The position numbers were made by a program, and so were the translations under genes. The notes beneath the pieces were generated by a model, which was not told where the DNA came from, searched no databases, and worked only from the letters and a program-made list of their open reading frames with translations. A DNA stretch of 64,000 nucleotides from JBFWMG01 sp050251715 (GTDB lineage: Bacteria; Desulfobacterota; Desulfovibrionia; Desulfovibrionales; Desulfovibrionaceae). Below, in pieces: positions 24,535-32,772 of the stretch. The stretch covers positions 1-64,000 of the forward strand of contig JBFWMG010000002.1 of NCBI GenBank assembly GCA_050251715.1, in the 5' to 3' direction. Numbering within the stretch: the first letter of the stretch is position 1; every line of letters starts with the position of its first letter.

Positions 24535-25957
24535 GCCTTTTTCCGGTTCCGGCGCCTCCGACTGGGGGCGCCGCGAACTGGACGGCGCCGAAAAGGCGAC
24601 CGCCGATCTGCTGCGCAAGGTTCCCCCCCACAACGCCGAGGCCGAACAGGCCGTGCTCGGCGGCATTTTTCTCAAAAATTCCATTTTTCATTCCCTGGCG
24701 GACTCGCTCGCCTCGGATGATTTTTATTTTCCGGCGCACGCCGACATCTATGAGGCGTGCCTGGAACTGTATCACCAGAACGCGCCCCTCGACCTTGTCA
24801 CCGTGGCCGACTATCTGTCCGGCACCGGCAAGCTTGACGACGTGGGCGGCGCGGTCTACCTGGCCGAGCTCGCCCAGGCCACGGTGTCGGCGGCCAATGC
24901 CGAATATTACGCCAAGATCGTGCGCGACAAGGCGCTTGCCCGTGAACTCATCGATGCGGCGGCGGAAATCATCTCCAACTGCTATGACGCCGGTCCCGAA
25001 GTGGAACAGCTCATGGACGAGAGCGAACAGGCCGTGTTCGCCATCACCGAGCGCGCCACCGGGTCCAACTACCGCAGCAGCAAGGACATCATCTCGCAGG
25101 TCTTCAAGGATCTGGAGCAGCGCGTCAACCGCAATGAACTCGTCACGGGCGTGAACACCGGCTACCACCGCCTGAACGAGCTGACCGCGGGGTTCCAGCC
25201 CACCGACCTCATCATCATCGCCGCGCGCCCCTCCATGGGCAAGACCGCCTTTGCCCTCAACGTGGCCATGCGCGCGGCCGTCATGCACCAGATCCCCACG
25301 GCCATCTTTTCCCTGGAAATGTCCACCGAGCAGTTGATGATGCGCATGCTCTGCGCCTGGGGCAAGGTGGACCTGTCGCGCCTGCGCCGGGGATTTTTGG
25401 ACGACGACGACTGGATGCGCCTGCACGACGCGGCCAACCATCTTTCGCTCGCGCCCATTTTCATCGACGACACGCCCGCGCTCACCACCATGGAACTGCG
25501 CGCCCGTTGCCGCCGCCTCAAGGCGGAAAAAGACCTCGGCCTCGTGCTTGTGGACTACCTGCAACTCATGCGCTCCAGCCGCCGCATCGACTCCCGCGAA
25601 CAGGAAATTTCCGACATCTCGCGCACGCTCAAGGCGCTGGCCAAGGAAATCCACGTGCCCGTGCTCGCGCTCTCCCAGCTCAACCGCAAGGTCGAGGAGC
25701 GCACCAACAAGCGCCCCATGCTTTCCGACCTGCGCGAATCCGGCGCCATCGAGCAGGACGCCGACGTCATCATGTTCATCTACCGCGACGATGTGTACAA
25801 CAAGCGCGACGACAACCCCAAGAAGGGCACCGCCGAAATCATCATCGGCAAGCAGCGCAACGGTCCCACCGGCGACCTCGACCTCGCGTTCCTCAACTAC
25901 TGCACCGCGTTCGAAGAACTCGACACCATCTACGGCCCCAGCGAACAGCAGGGCTGA
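24497..25957 (+). CDS. dnaB: Replicative DNA helicase DnaB
   Basis: A 486-residue hexameric 5'-3' helicase that unwinds DNA at the replication fork. The N-terminal domain includes PPHNAEAEQAVLGGIFL. Walker A is IAARPSMGKTAFALN near 245, Walker B GLVLVDYLQLMRSS near 350, and LSQLNRKVEERTNKRPMLSD is the arginine-finger region. I start at GTG 24497 (KKPRNQRQTQ), which follows GAGGCGGAAA and lies inside rplI in another frame. The 38-base overlap implies translational coupling. No intein is present. Confidence 0.95.
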   Translation: MKKPRNQRQTQSKPFSGSGASDWGRRELDGAEKATADLLRKVPPHNAEAEQAVLGGIFLKNSIFHSLADSLASDDFYFPAHADIYEACLELYHQNAPLDLVTVADYLSGTGKLDDVGGAVYLAELAQATVSAANAEYYAKIVRDKALARELIDAAAEIISNCYDAGPEVEQLMDESEQAVFAITERATGSNYRSSKDIISQVFKDLEQRVNRNELVTGVNTGYHRLNELTAGFQPTDLIIIAARPSMGKTAFALNVAMRAAVMHQIPTAIFSLEMSTEQLMMRMLCAWGKVDLSRLRRGFLDDDDWMRLHDAANHLSLAPIFIDDTPALTTMELRARCRRLKAEKDLGLVLVDYLQLMRSSRRIDSREQEISDISRTLKALAKEIHVPVLALSQLNRKVEERTNKRPMLSDLRESGAIEQDADVIMFIYRDDVYNKRDDNPKKGTAEIIIGKQRNGPTGDLDLAFLNYCTAFEELDTIYGPSEQQG

Positions 25958-26059
25958 AGCCACGACGTCAGCAACGACGACAAGCCCGGAGGACGGAACC
26001 CGTCCCCCGTGGCGTTTCGCTTTTCCTTTTCGTGCATTTCGAGGCTGTGCGCCCCGCGA

Positions 26060-26728
26060 TCATGACGCCACGATTACGCCGTCGCGCATGCGCACCACCC
26101 GTTCGGCCCACGCGGCGTAGTCCGGGTCGTGGGTGACCATGACGATGGTCAGGCCTTGCCGGTGCAGCGAGGTGAGCAGGCGCATGATGTCTTCGCCGGT
26201 CTGCTTGTCCAGGCTGCCGGTGGGCTCGTCGGCAAAGAGGATGGAGGCGTTTTTGGCCAGGGCGCGGGCAATGGCCACGCGCTGCTGTTCGCCGCCGGAG
26301 AGCATGGCGGGCAGGCGGTCGTGCTTGTCTTCGAGCCCGACGCGGCGCAGGCAGTCGATGGCGTGGGCGCGGGTGGCGGCGGGCACGGGTTTTAGGGCGT
26401 TCATGAAGGGCAGCAGCGTGTTTTCCAGCGCGGTCAGGTAGGGGAGCAGGTGGTGGAACTGGAAGACGATGGCGAAATCCTTGTGGCGCAGGGCGTTGCG
26501 CTCGTTTTCCCCAAAGGAGGCGATGTCGCGGCCCTGGTAGCGCAACGCGCCGCTGTCCGGGGCGAGCAGGGTGGACAGGGTGTTGAGCAGGGTGGTCTTG
26601 CCCGAGCCGGATTTGCCCATGATGGCCACGAACGCGCCTTGCTCCACGGTCAGGGAGACATGGTCAAGGGCGATGGCGGCGCTCCCCTCGCCGGTGAATC
26701 GTTTGCAGATGTCGCGTGCTTCAAGCAT
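26060..26728 (-). CDS. ABC transporter ATPase, LolD/MacB type
   Basis: A 222-residue ATPase. Walker A is IMGKSGSGKTTLLNTL near 36-50, the signature MLSGGEQQRVAIARALAKN, and Walker B SILFADEPTGSLDKQTG. The LNTLSTLLAPDSG context matches the LolD/MacB/FtsE class, which works with FtsX-like permeases in mechanotransmission rather than classical import. AAGGAGCACCCC precedes the ATG. It follows the permease gene by 13 bases and completes the DUF2318-permease-ATPase operon. Confidence 0.92.
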   Translation of the reverse strand: MLEARDICKRFTGEGSAAIALDHVSLTVEQGAFVAIMGKSGSGKTTLLNTLSTLLAPDSGALRYQGRDIASFGENERNALRHKDFAIVFQFHHLLPYLTALENTLLPFMNALKPVPAATRAHAIDCLRRVGLEDKHDRLPAMLSGGEQQRVAIARALAKNASILFADEPTGSLDKQTGEDIMRLLTSLHRQGLTIVMVTHDPDYAAWAERVVRMRDGVIVAS

Positions 26729-26741
26729 GGGGTGCTCCTTG

Positions 26742-27920
26742 TCAGAGGGAAAGCAGGGCTTCGGAGGGTTCGACGCGCGACGCCTTGAAGGCGGGTACGG
26801 CGGCGGAAAGCACGGATACCGTGGCGATGAGGGCCACGGTCAGGGCGATGTGCGCCGGTTCGAGGCGTAGCGCCGCCGTGTCGGTAATGTCGAGCAGGGC
26901 AAGGATCTTGAAGCTGGCGGCATAGCCCGCGACATAACCCAGCAATCCCGCCAGGCACCCGATGAACAGCGCCTCGGCGGTGAAGATGATGAAGATGTGG
27001 CGGCGGGCATAGCCCAGGGAGCGCAGGATGCCGATCTCCTTTTTGCGCTCGGCCACGCTGGAGAGCATGGACAGGCCGACCATGGCGCAGGCGATGCACA
27101 GGATTACGATGCTCACGGTCATGACCAGGCGCTGCACAAAGGTGACCGAGTACATGCGCTGCTCCACGATGTGGCGCAGGGCGGTGATCTTGGCGGTGGG
27201 CAGGGCGGTTTCCAGCTGGGCCACGATGTCCTCGATGGGGCACCCCGAGCACAGGGCCGCGACTTCGACGAAATTGGCCTGGCCCGGCTTGTGGGCCAGA
27301 TCCTGCACGAACGGCAATGCGCCGAGCAGCACGTTGTCGTCCTCGCTGCCTGTTTCCAGGAGCACGCCCGCGACCGTGGCGGTGGCGGGGGAGCCGTCGC
27401 CCATGGCCAGGGTGACCGCCGTGCCGGGCGCAAGGCCCAGCTTGCGGGCCGCCGTGGCCCCGGCCAGCAGTTCGGACGGGGCGCCGGGGTAGCGGCCCTG
27501 CACGGCCCAGTAGTTCTTGATCCGCTTTTCCTGCGCCCAATCCACGCCCACGAGCCCCACATGGGTATCGCCCACAGCGGCCATGGTGACGAGCTTGGGC
27601 GCCACGGCGCTGATGCGGTCCTTGAGGCCGATGGCATGGGCGGCCTGGCTTACGGCGGCTGCGTCCAGATAGCGGATGTCAAAGAGCATGGAGCCGAGGG
27701 AAAAGCCCCCGTAGCTCACGGTGAGGGCTTCGGTGCGGGGTGCGATGAGGATGTTCGCGCCAAAGGCCGTGAGCTTTTTCTCCAGGCTGTGCCCCACTTC
27801 GCGCGACACGTGGTTGAGCGACACGATGGAGGTGACGCCAAGGGAGAACACCGCCAGCAGCAGCAGGGTGCGCGCCCACTTGCGGCGGCAGTTGCGGACC
27901 GGAATGGTGAGGATGTTCAT
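26742..27920 (-). CDS. FtsX/MacB-type ABC permease
   Basis: A 392-residue membrane protein with the four-TM FtsX layout. TM1 is TLLLLAVFSLGVTSIVSL; a large periplasmic domain spans about 45-270 and includes a Cys pair in VAALCSGCPIEDIV. TM2-4 are VMTVSIVILCIACAMVGLSM, FIGCLAGLLGYVAGYAA and IALTVALIATVSVLSAAVPA. AERKKEIGILRSLGYARRHI is the coupling helix signature. Similar permeases lie next to DUF2318 proteins in the Campylobacter jejuni p19 iron locus (Cj1660-1663). It starts 14 bases after the DUF2318 stop. Confidence 0.88.
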   Translation of the reverse strand: MNILTIPVRNCRRKWARTLLLLAVFSLGVTSIVSLNHVSREVGHSLEKKLTAFGANILIAPRTEALTVSYGGFSLGSMLFDIRYLDAAAVSQAAHAIGLKDRISAVAPKLVTMAAVGDTHVGLVGVDWAQEKRIKNYWAVQGRYPGAPSELLAGATAARKLGLAPGTAVTLAMGDGSPATATVAGVLLETGSEDDNVLLGALPFVQDLAHKPGQANFVEVAALCSGCPIEDIVAQLETALPTAKITALRHIVEQRMYSVTFVQRLVMTVSIVILCIACAMVGLSMLSSVAERKKEIGILRSLGYARRHIFIIFTAEALFIGCLAGLLGYVAGYAASFKILALLDITDTAALRLEPAHIALTVALIATVSVLSAAVPAFKASRVEPSEALLSL

Positions 27921-27934
27921 GAAAGGACCGGGCG

Positions 27935-28438
27935 CTATCGTTTGGGGAAATAGCCCGCGCCGGCCACGATGTCCCGCACGCTGATGGTCAGGGTGGCCTG
28001 GTCGTAGACGCGGTTGAGGGGCGCGGGGTTGCAGCCGCCCTTCACCTCGTTGATGCGGGCGGTATGGAAGCGCTGGCCGCAGTTGTTGCACACCATGTAG
28101 TCGCCGTCATGGGCGTAGCCCTTGCCCTCGGGATAGCACACGTCGCAGGCGTCGAACGCGGCGCGCAGCACGTTGTCCGTGCTTTTGACCACGAAGAATT
28201 TGATGGGGCGGCCGTCGTGCATGTATTGGAAATAGTGGGCCGAGCCGTCGGCGATGTCGGCCACAGGGATGGTGACCACGCCGTTGGCCGCGTCCACGGT
28301 GTCGTATTTGCCGAACAGGGACCAGGCTTGGGCGTTGCCCGCCACGAGCAGGCAGGCGGCCAGCAATGCTACGGCGGCAAAGGCGGCGCGGACGGGGTGG
28401 GGCAGGGCCGTTGCGGCGGCGGTGCGGCGGTGTGGCAT
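27935..28438 (-). CDS. DUF2318 (Fe-S-like) exported protein
   Basis: A 167-residue protein with an N-terminal membrane/signal segment (AAFAAVALLAACLLVAGNAQAWS) and a DUF2318 domain. Metal-binding candidates are FDACDVCYPEGKGY, VCNNCGQRFHTARIN and GGCNPAPLN. DUF2318 proteins accompany iron or copper transport loci and are thought to carry a redox or metal-binding centre on the periplasmic side. AAGGAGCACCAC precedes the ATG. It is the first gene of the operon; a promoter-like box and two palindromic sites lie upstream. Confidence 0.87.
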   Translation of the reverse strand: MPHRRTAAATALPHPVRAAFAAVALLAACLLVAGNAQAWSLFGKYDTVDAANGVVTIPVADIADGSAHYFQYMHDGRPIKFFVVKSTDNVLRAAFDACDVCYPEGKGYAHDGDYMVCNNCGQRFHTARINEVKGGCNPAPLNRVYDQATLTISVRDIVAGAGYFPKR

Positions 28439-28566
28439 GTGGTGCTCCTTGATGCGTTTTTCGGGAGCGCCCGGCTGGGCCGGACGCTCCCGGGTATGGG
28501 GGAGGTGAGGCGCTGCGGGATATGCCGGAACCGTGCCGGAACGGGCATGGCCAACGGCTGCGCTAT

Positions 28567-28595
28567 GTTATACTAAAATGGTATGGAAATGGCGA
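28567..28595 (-). promoter_or_regulatory. Probable promoter of the DUF2318 operon
   Basis: On the minus strand TCGCCA (28595-28590) and TATAAC (28572-28567) are 17 bases apart. The -10 box is in a small AT-rich island. The paired palindromes at 28605-28654 lie immediately upstream of the -35 box, a place suited to an activator or to looping repression. Confidence 0.4.
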
Positions 28596-28604
28596 GGGGG
28601 ATTT

Positions 28605-28654
28605 GTGCAACCCGTTGCACAGGAAGGTGCACAACGATGTGCAACGGGTTGCAC
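28605..28654. promoter_or_regulatory. Paired palindromic operator sites GTGCAAC-N2-GTTGCAC
   Basis: Two 16-bp sites, at 28605-28620 with centre CC and 28639-28654 with centre GG, each a perfect palindrome of GTGCAAC/GTTGCAC. They are 34 bases apart start to start, close to three helical turns, with GTGCAC between them. They are also inverted repeats of one another. The position upstream of the DUF2318 promoter suggests a dimeric transcription factor; which one is unknown. Confidence 0.6.
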
Positions 28655-28738
28655 GGGCCGTCCGTGGGGCGGCGTGCGCCGGACGGCCTTGCGCGGGGCC
28701 GCCCGGCGAACAATGGGGCAGGGGGGATGCGACGCTCG

Positions 28739-28841
28739 TGTCGCATCCTTGAAAAACATGGCAATGTTTTTCAAGGAAAAAATAATATATTTTACTGTAT
28801 TATCCTCAAAATTCGTATCTACTCATTGTGGGGACGCGACG
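28739..28841 (-). repeat. Family D element D2, 103 bp
   Basis: Inverted copy of the family at 10658-10759 and 48405-48508. Termini are TGTCGCATCC (28739) and GGACGCGACG (28832-28841), each with one change from the perfect ends of D1. It keeps both inner hairpins; CTTGAAAAACAT paired with ATGTTTTTCAAG is its strongest. It directly adjoins the TAG stop of the Cys-rich gene at 28842. Confidence 0.88.
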
Positions 28842-29165
28842 CTAGAGGGTGCAGGCTCGGGCGCAGGGCTGCACGCATTGGGTATAGTCGGTGGTGCCGG
28901 GCTGGCACATGGCGATGCAGGCGTCGCACGGCGTCATGGGATGCGTGAGAGGGGGCAGCGATTGTATGGACATGTGGGCGGCCAGCATGTCGTATTTCAT
29001 GCAAAAAACGGCCATGGGTGTGTCCATTGAACCGTACTTGTTGCCACAGAAGACTTTTATGCGTTCTTTCTCCAAATCTCTTGCATCTTTTGTGGCAATG
29101 GTCATGTTGCAAAGCAAGAGCATGGACACAACTGCTCCGAGTGCGATGATGGACGCCTTTTTCAT
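28842..29165 (-). CDS. Small Cys-rich exported protein, 107 aa
   Basis: A signal peptide (MKKASIIALGAVVSMLLLCN, then MTIATKD) is followed by a short domain with Cys residues at CGNKYG and FCMKY and a dense C-terminal set: PCDACIAMCQPG, TQCVQPCARAC. The Cys spacing suggests disulfides or metal binding in the periplasm. The family is not recognised. GGGAGG with nine bases to the ATG supports the start. It is divergent from a LysR regulator, which may control it. Repeat D2 begins at its stop codon. Confidence 0.75.
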   Translation of the reverse strand: MKKASIIALGAVVSMLLLCNMTIATKDARDLEKERIKVFCGNKYGSMDTPMAVFCMKYDMLAAHMSIQSLPPLTHPMTPCDACIAMCQPGTTDYTQCVQPCARACTL

Positions 29166-29363
29166 GGCAAAGAACCTCCCTCTGCATCGCATGCCGCAAT
29201 GCATTTGTCATGATGGCATGCCGCGCTACAGTATTGACACGCATGCCCCGCACTTGTATGCCTCGCCTTGAAGTGATGCGACCCTATGCCAGGGACGGGG
29301 TTGTGGTCCAATCACATGATCGGAACGGATGGTTCGGAAAAACCGAAGGGAAGGAGGATGCCC

Positions 29364-30275
29364 ATGGAACTGTACCAGTTGCGGAGTTTTGTGGCCGTGG
29401 CCGAGGAAGGGCACCTGACGCGCGCGGCGGAGCGCGTGCATTCGAGCCAGCCTTCGGTGAGCGCGCACGTCAAGGCGCTGGAAGAGGAACTGGGCGTGGC
29501 GCTTTTCGTGCGCACGCCCAAGGGCATGCGCCTGACCGAGGATGGCCGGGTGCTCAAGGAATACGCGGTCAAGGCGCTGGCCGCTGCCGAGGCCATCTCC
29601 TTCCAGGCCCAGGCGCTGCGCACCGACATGACCGGCCCGGTACGCCTGGGCATGAACACCAACCCGGATTTCCTGCGCGCCCGCGCGTTCAGCACCTGCA
29701 TGATGCGGCGCCATCCCGGCGTGTACGCCCACTTCATCATGACCGGCACCGAGCACGTGGCCCGCTGCCTGCGCGACGGCGAATACGACGCCTCCTACCG
29801 TTTCGGCATGGCGCGCAACGCGCCGGACATCGTGTGCCTGCCCGTGTGCCCCACCTGGCTGCGCATCGTGGGCCCGGCGGCGTGGAAGGAGCGCATCGGC
29901 GCCATGGACCTGGAGGGAGTGGCGGCCGAGCCGTGGATCCTGACCTCGTGCGTCTGCCCGTTCAGCGAATTGGGCAAGGGGTTCTTCCGCGACAACGGCC
30001 TTGCGCCCAACGTGGTGGTCATGGCCGACGACGAGGCCATCATCCGCTCGCTGGTGGCCGGAGGTAACGGCATGTCCCTGCTGCGCGAGGACGATGCCCT
30101 GGCCGCCCAGGCCAACGGCGAGGTGTTCATCTGGGGCGACGTGCGCCTGGAAACCGTGCTCTCCTTCTGCTACCTGCGCGAGCGCCAGGACGAGCGCCGC
30201 ATGCGCGCCATGCTCGACGTGCTGGCCGAGGTGTGGGAGCTCGATCCCGGCCTTCCGGACGAGACGTGCGCGTGA
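29364..30275 (+). CDS. LysR-family transcriptional regulator
   Basis: A 303-residue regulator. The winged HTH is MELYQLRSFVAVAEEGHLTR and RAAERVHSSQPSVSAHVKAL, with EEELGVALFVRTPKGMRLTE completing the DNA-binding domain. The effector domain (about 90-300) shows GPVRLGMNTNPDFLRAR. GGAGG six bases upstream fixes the ATG at 29364; an in-frame ATG two codons earlier is too close to it. It is divergent from the small Cys-rich gene across 198 bases, the usual arrangement for a LysR target. The ligand is unknown. Confidence 0.92.
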   Translation: MELYQLRSFVAVAEEGHLTRAAERVHSSQPSVSAHVKALEEELGVALFVRTPKGMRLTEDGRVLKEYAVKALAAAEAISFQAQALRTDMTGPVRLGMNTNPDFLRARAFSTCMMRRHPGVYAHFIMTGTEHVARCLRDGEYDASYRFGMARNAPDIVCLPVCPTWLRIVGPAAWKERIGAMDLEGVAAEPWILTSCVCPFSELGKGFFRDNGLAPNVVVMADDEAIIRSLVAGGNGMSLLREDDALAAQANGEVFIWGDVRLETVLSFCYLRERQDERRMRAMLDVLAEVWELDPGLPDETCA

Positions 30276-30325
30276 CGTTTCTGTTTTGGGTTTGACTCCG
30301 GCCCCTGGATGTGCAACGGCGTGGC

Positions 30326-31615
30326 ATGCAGTTCACCATCGTCACCCTGTTTCCGGAATTTTTCGACTCGCCGCTGTCCAGCGGCCTCATGGGCAAGGCC
30401 CGCGAGGGTGGACTGGTGTCCTTTGCCTGCGTCAATCCCCGCGATTTCGCCACGGACCGCCACCGCACCGTGGATGACCGTCCCTATGGCGGCGGGCCCG
30501 GCATGGTCATGCTGCCCGGTCCCACGGCCGAGGCCTTGCGCTCCATCCAGCGGCCCGGACGCCTGCTGCTGCTGTCGCCCAAGGGGCGTCCCCTTACCCA
30601 GGCTCTGGCCCGCGAGCTGGCGTCCGAGGAGGCGGTGACCCTTGTCTGCGGCCGCTACGAGGGGCTGGACGCGCGGCTGGAAGCGTTGTTTCCGCTGGAA
30701 TCCGTGTCCGTGGGCGATTTCGTGCTCAACGGCGGCGAGGCCGGGGCGGTGTGCCTTATCGAGGCGGCGGCGCGGCTGCTGCCCGGCTTCATGGGGCACG
30801 AGGGCTCGGGCGACGAGGAGAGTTTTTCCTCCGGCCTGCTGGAATATCCGCACTACACGCGGCCCGAGGTCTTCGAGGGCTTGCGCGTGCCGGACATCCT
30901 GCTGTCCGGCGACCATGGCCGCATTGCGGCGTGGCGGCGCGCGCAGGCCGTGAGAACGACCCTGGCGGCGCGGCCCGACATGCTGCCGGACGCGCACCTG
31001 GACGAGACGGACGCCGCGCAACTGCGGGCGGAAAACGCCCGTCCGGCGCGGCCCCGGCTGGGGCGCAACCTGTACGTCGCGCTGGTGCACTACCCGGTGC
31101 AAAATAAATTTGGGAAAACCGTGGCCGTGTCTTTGACAAACCTGGACATACACGATATAGCCCGCGTTTCCCGCACATATGGTCTGGGTGGTTATTACAT
31201 CGCCACCCCCTTGGAAGACCAGCGGCGGTTGCTCGATACGCTCCTGGACCATTGGGTGTCCGGGCCGGGCAGGGAGGCGATTCCCGATCGGGCCGAGGCC
31301 TTGGGCACAGTGCGTCCCGTGGATTCGCTGGACGAGGCGGTGGCGGACATCGCCCGCCGCACCGGCGCCGCACCCAAGCTGGTCATGACCAGCGCCAGGG
31401 GCGCGGGAACCCTGACCCCGGAGCAGGCGCGGGCATGGCTGGACCACGAACCGGTGCTGCTCGTCCTGGGCACGGGGTCGGGATTGGCTCCCGAGGTAGT
31501 GGACAGGGCCGACGGCATGTTGCGGCCCGTGCGATTTATGGATGCCTACAACCACCTTTCCGTGCGCGCTGCAGCCGCGGTGCTGGTGGACAGGTTGCTG
31601 GGCGACGCCTTTTAG
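30326..31615 (+). CDS. trmD: TrmD fused to a second SPOUT-type RNA methyltransferase domain
   Basis: A 429-residue fusion. Residues 1-235 are tRNA (guanine-37-N1)-methyltransferase: FTIVTLFPEFFDSPL, PYGGGPGMVM, LVCGRYEGLDARL and SVGDFVLNGGEAG (AdoMet-binding knot). Residues 240-429 are a second domain: NLYVALVHYPVQNKFGKTVA, LTNLDIHDIARVSRTYGLGG and LVLGTGSGLAPEV, matching the family PF09936 of predicted SAM-dependent RNA methyltransferases. m1G37 prevents frameshifting. The start at MQFTIVTLFP lacks a strong ribosome-binding site. It heads trmD-rplS-rnhB-yraN; rpsP and rimM, usually upstream, are not here. Confidence 0.93.
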   Translation: MQFTIVTLFPEFFDSPLSSGLMGKAREGGLVSFACVNPRDFATDRHRTVDDRPYGGGPGMVMLPGPTAEALRSIQRPGRLLLLSPKGRPLTQALARELASEEAVTLVCGRYEGLDARLEALFPLESVSVGDFVLNGGEAGAVCLIEAAARLLPGFMGHEGSGDEESFSSGLLEYPHYTRPEVFEGLRVPDILLSGDHGRIAAWRRAQAVRTTLAARPDMLPDAHLDETDAAQLRAENARPARPRLGRNLYVALVHYPVQNKFGKTVAVSLTNLDIHDIARVSRTYGLGGYYIATPLEDQRRLLDTLLDHWVSGPGREAIPDRAEALGTVRPVDSLDEAVADIARRTGAAPKLVMTSARGAGTLTPEQARAWLDHEPVLLVLGTGSGLAPEVVDRADGMLRPVRFMDAYNHLSVRAAAAVLVDRLLGDAF

Positions 31616-31665
31616 GCCGTCCCAGCAAGCCACACAATACATTAAGGAGAAAGGGGGACCTGAAA

Positions 31666-32016
31666 ATGGATATGGTCAAAAGAATCGAGATGGAACAGAT
31701 GCGCATGGACATCCCCCCGTTCAAGCCCGGTGACACCGTGAAAGTGCACATGCGGATCATCGAGGGCGAGAAAGAGCGCATTCAGGTGTTCCAGGGCGCG
31801 GTGATGCGCATGCACAACGGCACCACCAACGCCACGTTCACCGTGCGCAAGATTTCCGACGGCATCGGCGTGGAACGCATCTTCCCCATGCATTCGCCGT
31901 TCATCGAGCGCGTGGAAGTGGTCACCGAAGGCCGCGTCCGCCGCAGCCGTCTCTACTACCTGCGCGGACTCAAGGGCAAGGCCGCCAAGATCCGCGTCAA
32001 GAACCAGTGGTCGTAA
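31666..32016 (+). CDS. rplS: 50S ribosomal protein L19
   Basis: A 116-residue L19. PPFKPGDTVKVHMRIIEGEK and ERIQVFQGAVMRMHNGTTN are conserved, and the C-terminal RRSRLYYLRGLKGKAAKIR is the rRNA-binding end. It sits at the 30S/50S interface. A purine-rich AAGGAGAAAGGGGG leader precedes the ATG. It follows trmD by 50 bases, the standard order. Confidence 0.97.
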   Translation: MDMVKRIEMEQMRMDIPPFKPGDTVKVHMRIIEGEKERIQVFQGAVMRMHNGTTNATFTVRKISDGIGVERIFPMHSPFIERVEVVTEGRVRRSRLYYLRGLKGKAAKIRVKNQWS

Positions 32017-32049
32017 GGCGCGCCCGGTAAGGGCCGCCCACGCATACGC

Positions 32050-32772
32050 ATGGCTAAAACCCACGGCGTCCCCGGCCCGCAGGGCCGATCCCCGCAAGGG
32101 GAAGGGGACGCCGTGGGTTGTTGTGCGCCCAAGGCCCGGCGCGACGGCGGCCAGGCCTCGCTGCTCGGACCGGACACCGGACTCGTGGCGGGCACCGACG
32201 AGGCCGGGCGCGGCTGCCTGGCCGGACCCGTGGTCGCCGCCGCCGTCATCCTGCCCCCGGTCTTCGACCTGCCCGGTCTCACGGACTCCAAGAAACTGAC
32301 CGAGGCACGGCGCAACACACTGCGCACGGCCATCCTGGCCCAGGCCACGGCCTGGAATCTCGGCCTTGTCTGGCCCTGGACCATCGACCGCATCAATATC
32401 CTGCAAGCGTCGCTGGCCGCCATGCGCGGGGCCGTGGCGCGGCTTGGCGCGCAACCCTGCCTGGTGCTGGTGGACGGCAACCAGACCATCCCCGGCCTGG
32501 GCATCGCCCAGCGCACCGTGGTGGGTGGCGACGCCCTCGAACCCGCCATCTCGGCGGCCAGCATCCTGGCCAAAACCTTCCGCGACGACATCATGCGCCG
32601 CCTGGACACCCGCTATCCGGCCTACGGCTTTGCCGGGCACAAGGGCTATGGCGCCAAGACCCACATGGCCGCCCTGCGCGAGCATGGGCCGTGCCGCATG
32701 CACCGCATGACCTTCCGGGGCGTGCTGCCCGAACCCCACAAGGAGCACGACCTGTGGCTGCCCGGCATCTGA
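32050..32772 (+). CDS. rnhB: Ribonuclease HII
   Basis: A 240-residue RNase HII that removes RNA from RNA-DNA hybrids and single ribonucleotides. Catalytic acidic residues are in AGTDEAGRGCLAGPVVAAAV (Asp-Glu), VDGNQTIPG (Asp) and GGDALEPAISAASILAK (Asp). YGFAGHKGYGAKTHMAAL is the family signature. The N-terminal 45 residues before the domain are Gly/Pro-rich and may be non-native; a later start is possible. It follows rplS by 33 bases and overlaps yraN. Confidence 0.94.
   Translation: MAKTHGVPGPQGRSPQGEGDAVGCCAPKARRDGGQASLLGPDTGLVAGTDEAGRGCLAGPVVAAAVILPPVFDLPGLTDSKKLTEARRNTLRTAILAQATAWNLGLVWPWTIDRINILQASLAAMRGAVARLGAQPCLVLVDGNQTIPGLGIAQRTVVGGDALEPAISAASILAKTFRDDIMRRLDTRYPAYGFAGHKGYGAKTHMAALREHGPCRMHRMTFRGVLPEPHKEHDLWLPGI

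Noticed and set aside
28900..28915. TGGCAC followed by a GC, a possible sigma-54 promoter
   Set aside because: It lies inside the coding part of the Cys-rich gene, with wrong spacing and no suitable downstream gene on that strand.
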